The notes under the pieces were generated by a model, which saw only the letters and a program-made list of their open reading frames with translations, did no database searches and had not been told where the DNA came from. This document shows positions 37,801 to 47,887 of a stretch of DNA of 64,000 nucleotides, in pieces. The stretch is from assembly GCF_963583255.1 (NCBI RefSeq), contig NC_084804.1, positions 18,604,723-18,668,722 of the forward strand. The letters are read 5' to 3'. The position numbers and the translations under genes are program-made. This stretch comes from Pyrus communis (taxonomy: Eukaryota > Streptophyta > Magnoliopsida > Rosales > Rosaceae). Position 1 is the first letter of the stretch, and each line of letters starts with the position of its first letter.

Positions 37801-40753
37801 TCTCCAGCCTTACATTGAGAGGGAGTGTTAGCATAGTCTTGCATTGCCTGAGTACCTATGGGCTATGCAGGCAGAAACACATAGGCAGCCTTCCTTGTAA
37901 GGCAGTTTGCAAAGATAAGTTGTAGTGTTGTACCCATGGGTATAAAACAATCGTTTGTGTGTCTCTGTATGTAAAGGGGCATGTTCCTAAACTTTGGTAT
38001 ACGTGTATTAATGTGTTATAAATGCTTTCTTGGTTTTAGATCACTCTAAATCAAGAGCACAAGTATTTGCTAAGTTTTGCTCCGGATTATGATCGTTTGC
38101 CACTCATAGCTAAAGTGGAAGTCTTTGAGTATGCCCTGCACAATACAGAGGGAAACGACCTTGCAAGGGTATGATTCTAACCAAATGCATATTCTTCATG
38201 TATTCATTGGTTGCTTTGAGTACCTTTTCTCAAGGTGTATAGAGCTGCTTTTCATAGGTCCTTTGGCTGAAAAGTCGCACTTCTGAGGTATGGCTGGAGA
38301 GGAGGACAAACTATACGAGAAGTTTAGCAGTTATGAGCATGGTAAGTGTTTTATTTGCATCACGCAGTGCACACACGAGCATGTATGTGTTTTTCTTTGT
38401 GGCGTACACACATGTATGTAAATGAAATTCAGAATCAGAATGCCCTAATTTTAAGAAAAGTTTAAGACTCCATTGCCGAATGAGAATGCCCTCATTTTAA
38501 GAAAATTTAGGACCACATTGTGGTACCAAGTGATCTGATAATTCCAACCATATCTCTAGGTTTCTTTCAAAGATCATCCCTGCCGAAAGGTCAACACAAT
38601 CTAAAATCTAGTTGTTTCCGAATAATACATAAAACCTATGTTTTCAATAAACATGAAAGTGAAAAAGATGATAATCTAATGATTAAGCTATTCCAACAAC
38701 AACAACAAAGCCTTTTCACACTAAGTGGGGTCGGCTGGTGAAGCTATTCCAATTTGGAAAAAATTTCTGTGGATGATCCTTTAATGGTTACCTATGAAAA
38801 TGAACAGATTTGACCATGAGATTTGTGGGGTTGGTCATAACAATGTGGTCCGTAGTTTTCTTACAATGGTGGCAAAGTACTCAATTCTGCTTGTAAAATT
38901 ATAGACTTAACTGTTTTTATATCAGGTTGGGTACCTTCTTGGCTTAGGTGATCGGCACCCAAGCAATCTTATGCTGAACCGCTACAGGTATGTAATTGTT
39001 ATGCATGAAATTTGGACCAACAAATGGTGGATTGGTAATTTGGATCTCATATTCTGTTGCTTACAGTGGGAAGATCTTGCACATTGATTTTGGGGACTGC
39101 TTTGAGGCGTCTATGAACCGGGAAAAGTTCCCTGAGAAGGTATAACGCTACAATGCAATGTGCTTTTAGTTAATGTTTAATTTACAGTTCCAGATAATCA
39201 CTATAAATACTTGTGTATTTTCAGGTCCCCTTTCGGTTGACTAGAATGCTTGTGAAAGCAATGGGGGTTAGTGGTATAGAGGGCAACTTTCGTTCAACAT
39301 GTCAAAATGTGATGGAAGTCCTACGAATACATAAAGATAGCGTTATGGCTATGATGGAGGTATGGCAACCAGATAGTTTTGTTTTGATCAGTAAGCCTTT
39401 ATATATTATTTTATTAGGATTTAGGATACATTCATTCTGAAGTATTTTACTCAGCACCAAGCTGACTATGATAACAATGGGGCATTTTCCGAATAAACCT
39501 GCAAGGAGAATTGATCAAAGAGCTGTATGAACTATTATTTACAGCAATATAGGTGATAACATCCAGGTCAAGATATCAGTACATACCTAAGCCTTCATAT
39601 TATGCCATTGAAAAGCATCTATTCGCAGCAAGCAATTGTCATCTAAAATTTCAAAGTAATGGGGTGGACTTGTGGGTGGGTGTGGTTTTGTTGATACCGT
39701 TGATGGTGCCCTATTGAACGAACAACACTAAATTCATTCTCCTTTAAATCCTTGACTAAGGAAGCTAATTCTTAAGTTTACCTGTTTTCAGGCCTTTGTC
39801 CATGATCCTCTCATCAATTGGCGTCTCTTCAACTTCAATGAAGTTCCCCAAATGTCAATGCTTGGAAATAGTAATGTTACTCCTGTTGTGGGTGCTGAAG
39901 AACCTGCTCAACATAGAGAGCTTCGCCAACCTCAACGAGGTGCTCGTGAAAGGGAACTTCTTCAGGTATTCCAGAAATTCATCCTAGGATGCTTCAAAAT
40001 GATGTTCTTGGTTATGCTCATTTATTTGGTTTTCCATGTAGGCTGTCAATCAACTGGGTGATGCTAATGAGGTCTTGAATGAGCTTGCTGTGGTTGTCAT
40101 GGCTCGGATGAAGAGTAAACTTACTGGACGTGATTTTTCTGCCAGTTCCTCTGTATCTTCCAGCTCTATTCAACATGCAATTGACCCCAGCACGCTGATT
40201 TCTGGAGACAGTAGAGAAGTTGATCATAGTTTATCTGTTAAGCAGCAAGTTCAAAAGTTGATTATCCAAGCATCATCTAGTGAAAATTTGTGCCAAAATT
40301 ATGTCGGGTAAGATGTTTGAAAATTTTCCTCTTTATCTCCAGTTTCTTTAAAGCTAGTTTTAGAATAATTAAACACATGTGCATGTGTACTCATTCGGTC
40401 CTTGCCCGACATGAATGGAGGTTCGACATATGAAGTCTATTGGTTTGTGACAACCTATGATTGGTTTTGTTTGGGATCTCAATGCCCAAAGTCTCATCTG
40501 ACACACACCAGTTTGGTGGGATCAAAGACACTTAATACCGACATTCTTATATTGTTCACCTCGCCTAGCAATCGTTGGGTGAATGGCTATATTATTGAGT
40601 GGGAATAATATAAACTGCTGCAAAGTTGAAATACAATCAATCTGGATGCTGAAGTCATGCTGTGTTTTTTCTCAGTTCTGTATACCGATTTAGAATGTGC
40701 GTTTGTCTAACAACGGCTATTGTGCTTATTTCAGGTGGTGTCCGTTTTGGTAA
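14869..40753 (+). CDS. TOR: Target of rapamycin (TOR) serine/threonine kinase
   Basis: TOR is the catalytic subunit of TOR complex 1 (with RAPTOR and LST8). It promotes translation, ribosome biogenesis and growth, and restrains autophagy, in response to nutrients, light and auxin. I reconstructed 56 exons, all GT-AG and phase-consistent, giving 7365 nt and 2454 residues; Arabidopsis TOR is about 2480. The start is the ATG at 14869 ([10 protein letters not shown]) and the stop is the TAA at 40751. HEAT repeats fill residues 1 to about 1265, FAT about 1290-1850, FRB about 1890-1990 and the kinase about 2030-2390. [13 protein letters not shown] ends at 2083, the catalytic loop GDRHPSN is at 2220-2226 and HIDFGD at 2238-2243. 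The FATC domain ends WCPFW. No frameshift or stop interrupts it. Its three longest introns (14, 21 and 27) each contain an L1 insertion. The gene converges on the ITPK locus. Confidence 0.97.
15844..15902 (+). mobile_element. 59-bp retroposed tail in TOR intron 3
   Basis: The insert starts gccgaccccatttagtggg within its first bases and ends in a TTG/CTG run. The 10-mer ATTGATTAGC flanks it exactly (15834-15843 and 15903-15912). The sequence matches the widespread plant tail (gaccccacttagtggga...tgttgttg) that I associate with RTE-type non-LTR elements. It is an extremely 5'-truncated insertion. Confidence 0.75.
18521..18660. repeat. Tandem duplication in TOR intron 9, ~75-bp period
   Basis: Two copies contain ctttgcaaattggaggc, then aaggcattaatctt or a variant, then aatgttttgta; they begin near 18526 and 18601. 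The intron is otherwise unremarkable. Confidence 0.75.
20846..22192 (+). pseudogene. LINE reverse transcriptase C-terminal part with zf-RVT
   Basis: The frame is open from the insertion point to the stop. It starts [19 protein letters not shown], the end of the L1 reverse transcriptase region, followed by [20 protein letters not shown] and [14 protein letters not shown]. Then comes the zf-RVT domain [18 protein letters not shown] with a CSLC...HIFLHC zinc motif. The endonuclease and the catalytic part of reverse transcriptase are missing because of 5' truncation. The roughly 450 uninterrupted codons suggest a fairly recent insertion. An open frame continues about 38 codons upstream into intron sequence by chance. 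Confidence 0.88.
20846..22335 (+). mobile_element. 5'-truncated L1-type LINE in TOR intron 14
   Basis: The insert ends in about 12 A residues. It is flanked by CCACTTC at 20839-20845 and 22336-22342 (nine bases if the adjoining AA is counted). LINE homology begins exactly at 20846, which supports the boundary. It is 1490 bp long, in the same orientation as TOR, and makes intron 14 the longest of the gene (2324 bp). Confidence 0.88.
22930..22976. repeat. (TA)n(TG)n compound microsatellite in TOR intron 16
   Basis: An alternating tatata run passes directly into tgtgtgtg. It is seen directly and has no apparent function. Confidence 0.9.
24538..24853 (+). mobile_element. 316-bp L1 3' end in TOR intron 21
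   Basis: This is a second copy of the LINE family at 20846-22335, cut to its last 316 bp. It reads [17 protein letters not shown] against [17 protein letters not shown] in the longer copy, followed by the same ggtggatttctt 3' untranslated text and a short A run. Flanks are TGGTGACTTGAA (24526-24537) and TGGTGCCTTGAA (24854-24865), a 12-bp TSD with one mismatch. Confidence 0.85.
26044..28486 (+). other. TOR: TOR exons 22-27 (HEAT region, continued)
   Basis: Exons: 26044-26168, 26286-26338, 27010-27133, 27240-27425, 28110-28262, 28334-28486. They encode [20 protein letters not shown] through [10 protein letters not shown]. The segment around [19 protein letters not shown] is a strongly conserved plant TOR stretch. 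Confidence 0.93.
28983..29274 (+). mobile_element. 292-bp L1 3' end in TOR intron 27
   Basis: This is a third copy of the same LINE family. It shares ggtgggggtagcaga, gcagccctctgggc, tcagtttcgaatga and tggatttcttatccact, and ends in about 21 A residues. ATTAGGAT flanks it on both sides (28975-28982 and 29275-29282). It is closer in sequence to the 20846 copy than the intron 21 copy is. Confidence 0.87.
29478..29505. repeat. (CA)n microsatellite in TOR intron 27
   Basis: A run of CA dinucleotides is visible directly. It produces spurious Thr/His and Val/Cys frames on the two strands. Confidence 0.95.
29520..29802. mobile_element. ~280-bp MITE in TOR intron 27
   Basis: The left arm (aaggacacctttgtgg... 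caacaatccaaccgtc) is inverted relative to the right arm (gacggtttggatcattg... ccacaaagatgtcc). Pairing is imperfect, so the element is old. I could not settle a target-site duplication. Related phrases near 28809-28865 (gatccttaactatagacagcttggatcat) suggest another relic of the family. Confidence 0.6.
29939..29992. repeat. 27-bp direct duplication upstream of TOR exon 28
   Basis: The unit cctgcatcaactttctcttg followed by catgaga occurs twice head to tail, 60 bp before the exon 28 acceptor. Both copies are identical, so the event is recent. Confidence 0.9.
30054..35815 (+). other. TOR: TOR exons 28-42 (FAT domain)
   Basis: Exons: 30054-30125, 30225-30353, 30460-30521, 30751-30848, 31012-31121, 31190-31363, 32047-32112, 32859-32927, 33027-33137, 33735-33875, 33964-34092, 34218-34383, 34467-34681, 35165-35371, 35702-35815. 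The FAT domain wraps the kinase. Recognisable pieces are [50 protein letters not shown] and [14 protein letters not shown]. Confidence 0.93.
35910..37181 (+). other. TOR: TOR exons 43-46 (FRB domain)
   Basis: Exons: 35910-36113, 36341-36421, 36964-37038, 37115-37181. The FKBP12-rapamycin binding domain is visible as [20 protein letters not shown], then [10 protein letters not shown], ending near [16 protein letters not shown]. The WHEKWHE core and the YYQVF segment are intact. Confidence 0.93.
37261..40753 (+). other. TOR: TOR exons 47-56 (kinase and FATC)
   Basis: Exons: 37261-37421, 37565-37738, 38040-38168, 38258-38341, 38926-38987, 39067-39139, 39225-39359, 39792-39965, 40042-40307, 40735-40753. 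The catalytic loop DRHPSN is in exon 51 and the DFG motif in exon 52. The last coding exon has only 19 nt (GWCPFW and stop), with the first base of the Gly-Trp junction split across the intron. Confidence 0.94.
38697..38740 (-). mobile_element. 44-bp retroposed tail in TOR intron 50
   Basis: The insert carries caacaacaac, then aaagcc, then actaagtggggtcggctgg, the reverse complement of the tail seen at 15844-15902. The 12-mer AAGCTATTCCAA flanks it perfectly (38685-38696 and 38741-38752). Orientation is opposite to TOR. Confidence 0.8.
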
Positions 40754-41841
40754 GCAGCGGCCGACTGTACATAATGTGTATATGTATATATTGTTTGTAC
40801 GTATTTGTGGGCCACAGCATGACCTTGTAAGGAGTATGCTTTGTATTCTTGTAATATATGTGCCATGCCAACCAATGGTATTGTATAAAGTAGGTGGAAG
40901 CTATACGCGAAACAAATCTCTCCCTATGTAGCTTGTGTATGTAATACATTATTAAAGTGCAAGATTGGATTTGTTTCATATCATTGCATATTAGTGATCA
41001 GTCATGTTCTAGACTACAAGAGCCCAAGGAAATTGTGGTCACCTGCCATTTGCTATTTTATTCTAATCCAACGGTAGGCGATTATTTAATTTTTGTTGTT
41101 GTACTTTCGCCTCCAGTGTTGGTTAAAATCAAACGGTGGGCGACCAAGATTTTCTTAGACTCTAGGGTCTAGGAGAATGGCACTCTCTCAGGTGGTGTCC
41201 CGGTTTGAACAACTTTTAGATGATCTGCAATATTCCGACTGACGTACAAATAAAGAAAACAAAAAACGAACTGGTTATCAAAACCCTGATTAATATCTCA
41301 CAATAACGTTTGAGACGTTTACCCACTTCCCCTTCTTGTATTGTATTCCATAAGTTGGCCCAATTATGCAACCATTAATTTCTTGTGGTGGTGAACTCCA
41401 AGTTAGGTGGAGATACGTTAATCTCAATTGCAAAAACTACGACCAGTTTTTCAATATATCGCTATGTAGTCGATATTTAACTTTCGTAAGTTCATCAATT
41501 AAGAAGAAGCAATATGTACTCGGGAGCAGTTTCTATCAAAATTCATATAAAGATTGAGCCAAAAACATAAAACCTAGAGACAGAGAAGTGGCAGTGGGAA
41601 AGAGGGGCTCTATAACACAGTTCCGTCGAAGGCGGCGGTGTCACCAGGTCGGACTCTTTACGAGAAATGCCCAACATGAAATCGAAATTTACACGTACAG
41701 GAGAGACAATTGCTACTCGTAAGCCTAGCAACAACACAAAATATCACAAGTTTTTTACAGGCCTTGGACAGCAAGAACCTTCCGTACAGAGGCGTGCATC
41801 TGCCTGCAAGAAACATCATATACGGTGGGTACTTGCAGTGG
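40754..41841. other. TOR 3'UTR and convergent intergenic spacer
   Basis: TOR 3' untranslated sequence probably runs to near 40960, where attattaaagtgcaag could act as a poly(A) signal region. The ITPK 3' flank approaches from the other side. Short frames on both strands between 41000 and 41840 have no motif and I call no gene. Confidence 0.6.
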
Positions 41842-44032
41842 TTACGTAGCGGGTATTCTCTTATGCTTGCTCTGCACAAGGCCTAGTAGGAAATCTGTAA
41901 ATATGTGCTCGTAGTCTGGCATTTTGCCGTAACCTGTAATTCGTTCAAAACATTTCAATACACACCATGGAAACTTTGCAATTGTAAACATACAGTAGAT
42001 TAAGTGAACAAACTGTACGTACCTGGAAAGTAGCTGATGTCAACGACATAAAAAACATCCTTTGTCCCATGCTCTCGGATCATATCGACATTGAATAGCC
42101 TAAGGCCCTAGAGAAATAGCATAGTATTAGTACAATCAGCCGGAACACTTACAAGAACTCGTTGCTAACTTCTACCATTGCCTTGCCAAACTTGAGAGAG
42201 AGAGAGAGAGATAGCAGTCGTTGGCGGAGCTCCCTTGCAAGGTTCTCTAACAAAGGTCGTTGAGGAAGTTCTGCAACAATAATGCCATTTTAAATAAGGG
42301 GTCCAAGGAACAATAAGGTAGTTTTAGTAAGTTGTCACTGAAACAGCATTTACAAACAGCACGAAAAGTCATAAAAGTTAGAAGAAAATAGGGACAAAGC
42401 TTTATTCATAACAACCAGTATATTAAACATTGTTAATGGATGTTACCAGCAACACTAGGGTCCAGGTCTGCATCATCTTCTGAAGCTGCAGAACATGAAA
42501 CCCTTGGGAAACGGAACACACCAGCAAGCTTTTCTAGTTCACGTTTACTGATATTGGGAAGAGAGAAACGCCTTACCACCTTTATGGCTTCCCCGATGAT
42601 ATAAACTTTAAAGAGAACACCACCTACAATGCGGCAAACAGGAGGCAGAAAAAGTATAATTAGAACTACAACATGGTTGAAAAAAAAAAAGAAATAGTAT
42701 CAAGTACCAGTTACCACATTATACCATGATTTACAAACTCCTGCAAGACTAAGGGAGGTTTGAGTTCTGAGAGGGAGCATTGGTCGTAAGCAAGAAATAG
42801 TTCATGTGACTTCGCACTACCATCCACAAGCAGCGGTTTGGCAACTGAAATACAAAATAAACAGAGGTCAATAGTTGAAGTATCGAAGTCAGGATTCATC
42901 AGTCTACAATAGCTGACAACAAAGCTCCCCTACCAAATTGGTCAGAGAAGCCTGCCTCCAGCCAATCAATATGGCTATACATAACATTCTACCAAGATAA
43001 CCTTAGCCATGGAAATCCACAGGATCTCCAGGCCATATCAAGAATCCTTGTGCCACCAATCACGTGGGTATGTAGATGTCATAATCCGTTTGATTCAGAG
43101 GAGGAAACAGTGTCCTAACACTAAAAGAAAAACCAGTGCTCCTGAAAACACCCGAAACACACATGAAAAGAAAGATAAAGTAACTGTACCCAGTGGCAAT
43201 TTTAGCCCAGCTTTATCAACTTCATTCGGAATAGATGATGGATTTTTGGTGACAATCAACTGCTTTGGAACACCAACCTTGCCTATAGAAACCAAAATGA
43301 AAACTGTTTAGAAACTCTAACCACAACTTTTCCTGTATACTATCCACAGTTTTCATAAAGAGTAAAGGAGGAAAAAATACCATGGCAGTCAAACAAGTTC
43401 AGATCAGCCACTTCCTGAAGCATGGACTGGCGGTTGTATAGATTTTTTACTGAATTTGGGGTATCAAGAACAGTTACTTCTGGATGTTTTTGTCTGTAAT
43501 CCTACAGAAGGACAGATGGGGAAAGTAAGGACACAACAATACTCAATAAATAAACTGCACTTCAGATACCAAACCATGTTGAGTAAACATCAATGACAGA
43601 CGATTAAATTCCCAGGACCAAAAATGTAAATCGCCACAAAGTCAAAGCTCATATGAACAATGCTCAGGGGGTTTAATCAATGGGGAAGATGAGATTGACT
43701 TTTCTTAAATCAAGGATAGACCAAAAGAAAGCCAAGGTATTGGTATGTTGTACTTGGTCCCGAGGATCTACAAATTCTATTCAAAACCTGCATTTTAATT
43801 GACAATGGAGCTTCTAGTCTCCAACTCATAACATCTTTTTAAACCATCTCACAAACTTAATACTCCAGCATAACACAAAGCAACCTTTTATATCATGCAT
43901 AAGTACGTACAGCTAAAAATGCAGCGCCACAAGTTCATTTCCAATACAAGAAAAGGAGAAGAAAGTCAAGAAAGCATCTTGAAGTTTGTATGGACAAACC
44001 TCAATAACCTCGGACCACTCTTTTCCCGACAA
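41842..44032 (-). pseudogene. ITPK: Inositol-tetrakisphosphate 1-kinase (ITPK2/3-like), 5'-truncated
   Basis: ITPKs are ATP-grasp kinases that phosphorylate inositol tris- and tetrakisphosphates toward phytate. Minus-strand exons in transcript order: 44032-44000, 43501-43381, 43282-43190, 42844-42725, 42623-42447, 42270-42215, 42107-42023, 41933-41842. They give about 258 residues against roughly 320-350 in the family. Visible blocks are [96 protein letters not shown] and FPGYGKMPDYEHIFTDFLL. There are no stops or frameshifts. Three defects appear: exon 1 (about 85 residues, nucleotide-site side) is not in the window; the donor after RQRL reads CTG|CTATCT, with no GT; and DISYFPG replaces the usual DINYFPG, removing the Mg-ligand Asn. 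It could still be transcribed, or be a live gene with an unseen first exon. Confidence 0.72.
42183..42213. repeat. (GA)n tract at an ITPK splice donor
   Basis: A GA run (CT on the gene strand) starts 3 bp after the expected exon end. Reading through it stays in frame as LSLSLSLKFGKAM, up to an alternative GT donor at 42175-42174 (ATG|GTAGAA). Confidence 0.8.
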
Positions 44033-44054
44033 CTGGAAAGAACAAAGTTTGGTC

Positions 44055-44099
<45 letters not shown>

Positions 44100-44575
44100 T
44101 TTAATATGGTATATGCTATATACTAGTCAATCTACAATGAACAAACTAATTAGTAAAACAAAAGGGGAGGGGATATTGAATGGCATGATCAGTGATTAAA
44201 ATCATACAACCAGAGGCAGCCTTTAATTAGAAACAAAAGCTTTCAAAACAACATCAAAGGATCTGAAGGTGGCATGTTTACATCAATTGCAATGAAGAAA
44301 ATCCCCTTATTCCTGCACCCCAGAAATATTTAGTCCAAACAGTTGCTCCAGTTTTAAAACTTGGGTTTAGCGGTGTAAACATTATAATAATGACAAAATA
44401 ACTAAACCCAACAAACGGAAGAGCCATTTAAAAGATGTGAAAGGGCAGGAGGCATCAAGAAAATTCATTCAACTATGATGCCACAATTATGAGTAAAAAC
44501 TCAAACACTTCAAAATAATTTAACACGTACCCGAAGGATGCAGGTAATACTTTTTTTTTGCAATCCTATACTTTA
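44033..44575. other. ITPK 5' flank without recognisable exon
   Basis: A TA microsatellite (44057-44096) is followed by ordinary AT-rich sequence. I looked on the minus strand for the missing ITPK exon (an ILHK-type end before a GT donor) and did not find it. Confidence 0.5.
44057..44096. repeat. (TA)n microsatellite
   Basis: About twenty uninterrupted TA dinucleotides lie 25 bp upstream of the first visible ITPK exon. Confidence 0.95.
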
Positions 44576-45186
44576 GACCATCTCCAACTGAGGGCTTGCT
44601 AGAGGGCTCATTTTAGCCCTCTAGTTCTCCAAGATATTAATATTTTAATGAACAGTACAGGGCCATATTTGCCTTCGTCTCTAACCGAGGGCCAAAGGGC
44701 CATAGGGCTCGTTTTAGCCCTGTTGCAAAAAACCGTCTCCAACCGAGAGCCAAAGGGTCATAGGATCAAACATAATTTATTATTTAAATTTAAAAATTAC
44801 AACTTAAATTTAAAAACTGCAACAGTAACTGGTCCGAAAAACCAAAAAAATTAGAATTTAAATTTAATGAATGGTTTAGGTATTTATAGGGAAAAAAAAA
44901 ATTAGAATTTTTAAGAATTTAAAAAAAAAAAAAAAATTGGCCCAAAAAACCAAAAAAAAAAAAAAATTTGAATATAACGGTTAGCTGACTAGCCGGTGTA
45001 TTCAAAATTTTTTTTTTAAAGCAATAACAGACAAGATTGCTCTATTTTCTGGCCAGCCCTCCAGCCTTTTGGCCCTTTCAGATTTCGTGCGGCCCTTCAA
45101 ATTCCGCGAGCTCTCTAGCTAGCCCTCGGTTGGAGACGATTTTCGGGCTATTTTCGGCCCTCTTGACCTTTTAGTCTGAGATGGTC
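44576..45186. mobile_element. 611-bp Tourist-type (PIF/Harbinger) MITE
   Basis: The ends are GACCATCTCCAACTGAGGGC at the left and, inverted, GAGATGGTC at the right, with agccctcggttggagac nearby. The 3-bp target site TTA is present on both sides (44573-44575 and 45187-45189). The interior is A-rich and non-coding, with repeated gggccaaaggg phrases near the left end. Confidence 0.8.
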
Positions 45187-45880
45187 TTATACAAGGTTTG
45201 TAAAAAATACAATCATCAAGTCAAGCTTACGGCTGCCGACTCGTCAAGAGTCTGGCTTTCGAGCACAATTAACAATCTGCAATGACAAACCTGTTTAATG
45301 TCCATCTCATCTTACACACAAACAGGTAAGTAGTAAAAAAATAAAAACCCTAATAAAAAATTATCTCAGGGACCATTTCTATTGATCATGCAAATCTCAG
45401 GGACCATTTTGTATAATAACCCTATATAAAGATCATTTCTATCGATCATGCAAATCTCAAGGACCATTATATATATATAATTTCTTTATTTGTTTTATAT
45501 AAAGACCATAATATATAAAAGAAATTAAGTTTTTATCTCTCATTTTTCTATTTCATTGATTGAAGCCTAAGAGCATCTTCAAAGGAGATGCTAAAATGTA
45601 CACATCAGCTATAACAGTAAAAAAAAAAAAACCACACTAATATTCTCCAACAGAAGTGCCAAATCCTATGTGGCGATGACATGAATTGGCAGCAAAAGAG
45701 GTTGCTGTCAAATTTGACAAAAGCTTCAAATGTTTTTTTATTATTAATTATTAAATGTATTTTATTAATTTTTAATTAGTTTAATCATTTATTATTATTA
45801 ATGTTGAGTTGACTGATGCAATTATCCTACTTTTTTCTTCTTTTCAATCTAGGAAGATGAACAGATTACTGATTAAACTT
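45187..45880. other. Spacer with transposon relics
   Basis: No gene is seen. Two diverged copies of atcatgcaaatctcagggaccat (45380-45470) are fragments of the terminal repeat of the foldback element next door. From 45560 the phrase gagcatcttcaaaggagatg looks like the end of an older MITE into which that element inserted. Confidence 0.5.
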
Positions 45881-46902
45881 GGCTTTTTAGCCAAAATAAT
45901 CTCTGAGATTTGCATAATACATTACTTTGGTCCATGAGATTGAAAATCAATAGAAATGTTGTCCACCATCCATTATCTTGGTTCTTCCGTTAAAAACTCC
46001 GTTAAGTGTCCTAGAGCTCTTGGCAGGAAGTTTAGGCAATTTTCAAAGCTTCATAACTCAATCGTTTCTAAACCAAATTCGACCCATAATATATCAAAAT
46101 GAAGATAGGAAAGTATAGAACAAAATTATACCTATTTGGAAGCCTAATGGTTGTTGGAGATGGACAGAAAATAGCCTGAAAGGTGACTGGTCCACGGGAA
46201 AACTGAAAAACTAGCCGGAAACTGGGTAAACTTTAAACGTTCATAACTTCTTCAATACTCAACAAAATTGAGCGATTTAAAGATGAAAATCATACTTCTC
46301 AATGAGACAAAGAGAATGGTACCTTTCTTGAAGGTTAAATCGGCGTGATTTTGCCAGACAACCGCTCAAAAGTTGCTGTTTTGGTCATCGAGTTAGCTAA
46401 TTTCGAGCCGTTTTCCGGCCAAAACACGAAGAATTAGCCTTCGAGAAAGGTACCATGCTCTTCATCTCACTGAGACGTATGATTTTTGTTTTCCGAATCA
46501 CTCGATTTAGTTGAGTATTAAAGAAGTTATGAACGTTTAAAGTTTACCCAGTTTCCAACGAGTTTTCTAGTTTTCCTGCAGACCAATCACCTTTCAGGCT
46601 ATTTTCCTGCCATCTCCGGCAACCATTGGGCTTCCAAATAGGTATAATCTTGTTCTAAACTTTCCTATCTTCATTTTGATATATTATGGGTCGAATTTCG
46701 TTAAGAAACAATTGAGTTACGAAGCTTTGAAAATTACCCAAACTTTCGGCCAAGTGTTCCGGGACACTTAACGGAGTTTTTAACGGAATGATCAAAATAA
46801 TGGATGGTGGACAATTTCAGGGACCATTTCTATTGATTTTCAATCTTAGGGACCACAGTGATATGTTATGCAAATCTGAAGGACCATTTTGGATAAAAAG
46901 CC
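45881..46902. mobile_element. 1022-bp foldback MULE-type element
   Basis: The two halves are inverted repeats of about 450 bp each. The left end starts ggctttttagccaaaataat and the right end finishes with the complement, ttttggataaaaagcc. Both arms carry cataacttcttcaatactca and gcctgaaaggtgactggt in opposite orientations. ATTAAACTT flanks it perfectly (45872-45880 and 46903-46911), a 9-bp target-site duplication typical of Mutator-like transposition. No coding frame is present. The transcript would fold into a very long hairpin. Confidence 0.9.
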
Positions 46903-47273
46903 ATTAAACTTTAAATGTCTTTTATTAAATTTTAATTAGTTTAATGATGTATTTTATAAAATAATAATTTAATTTGACATATCGGTTGGAGAACAAAATT
47001 TAAAAAATGTCAAAGTGTCTTCCAGGTCTCGTTCCTAAGAAGCATTATTAAAAAAAATTCTTGATGTTCAATTATATTAGATGTCTCGTGAGGGTTATGA
47101 GGTTGCTTAGTTGATAATGGTAAGTTCTCATTACATGCAGAAGGTCTATCAGTCTCTAATATATCACCATTGTCTTTTATTATAAAGAATTGATCACTAG
47201 TCCTTAACCTTTTCATTGGACGGATGGTTGAACCTAAAAAATTGGACAACAATAACCCATTTTTATATGATAA
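46903..47273. other. Spacer between foldback element and Copia LTR
   Basis: This is AT-rich sequence ending in cggttggagaac, probably the far end of the older MITE interrupted by the foldback element. I see no gene. Confidence 0.45.
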
Positions 47274-47522
47274 TGTTGTGGCCTATATTTAACTAAGGGG
47301 TGTGGCAAAGGTAAGGAGAGTGATGGAGAATAGGCTTGAGGAATTGTGTGTTAATTCCTCAGTCCTTGTACCTTTATTTATAGTAATAAGGAAGAGAGAA
47401 ACTTGCTCTCCAAGTAATACAAAGTCTAGAAGGAAAGATCTTTTAGATCCCAAAGGATTCCTAATCTATCTCTACTTAGGGTTTACACAATCACAATATG
47501 TATTAGAATGTATATCACAACA
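47274..47522 (-). repeat. Copia 3' LTR
   Basis: This 249-bp repeat matches the copy at 53029 over its length, sharing cctatatttaac, gagaataggcttgaggaatt, ctttatttata and tctaatctatctctactta. It is in 3' position for the minus-strand element. Confidence 0.85.
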
Positions 47523-47531
47523 CTCCCCCTT
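47523..47531 (-). other. Polypurine tract of Copia element
   Basis: On the minus strand AAGGGGGAG abuts the 3' LTR, the normal priming site for plus-strand DNA synthesis. Confidence 0.7.
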
Positions 47532-47887
47532 AAGTGTGCACTCAAGTAGATGGCGCATTAGATCTTCAGGCAAATGTAGAAGCAGTTAATGAAGTCATCT
47601 CGTCTAATTGACATAAATAGCGAATGCAAGTCTCAAAACAAACGGAAGAATGCATGGGTGATAAAACTCACAAAACATCATTGTGACAAAACCCAAGGTG
47701 TGACAAAAGTCCATAGTCAAAGGAGAAAAGTGAGAAGTTGCATTAAGTCAAAACTATATGTCTTCGGGAAGCAAATAGAATGTACATAAGGGTATGACCA
47801 ACCCCTGATGGGTGCCTCGTCAAAATCTAGTCAAGTAGGAAAAACCCAATGGGAAAAATGCTCCTAATCGTAGGGAAAAAGAATACA

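Noticed and set aside
43895..44098. 67-codon frame ending in Tyr-Ile repeats, considered as an upstream ITPK exon
   Set aside because: It is on the opposite strand to the gene and is created by the TA microsatellite.
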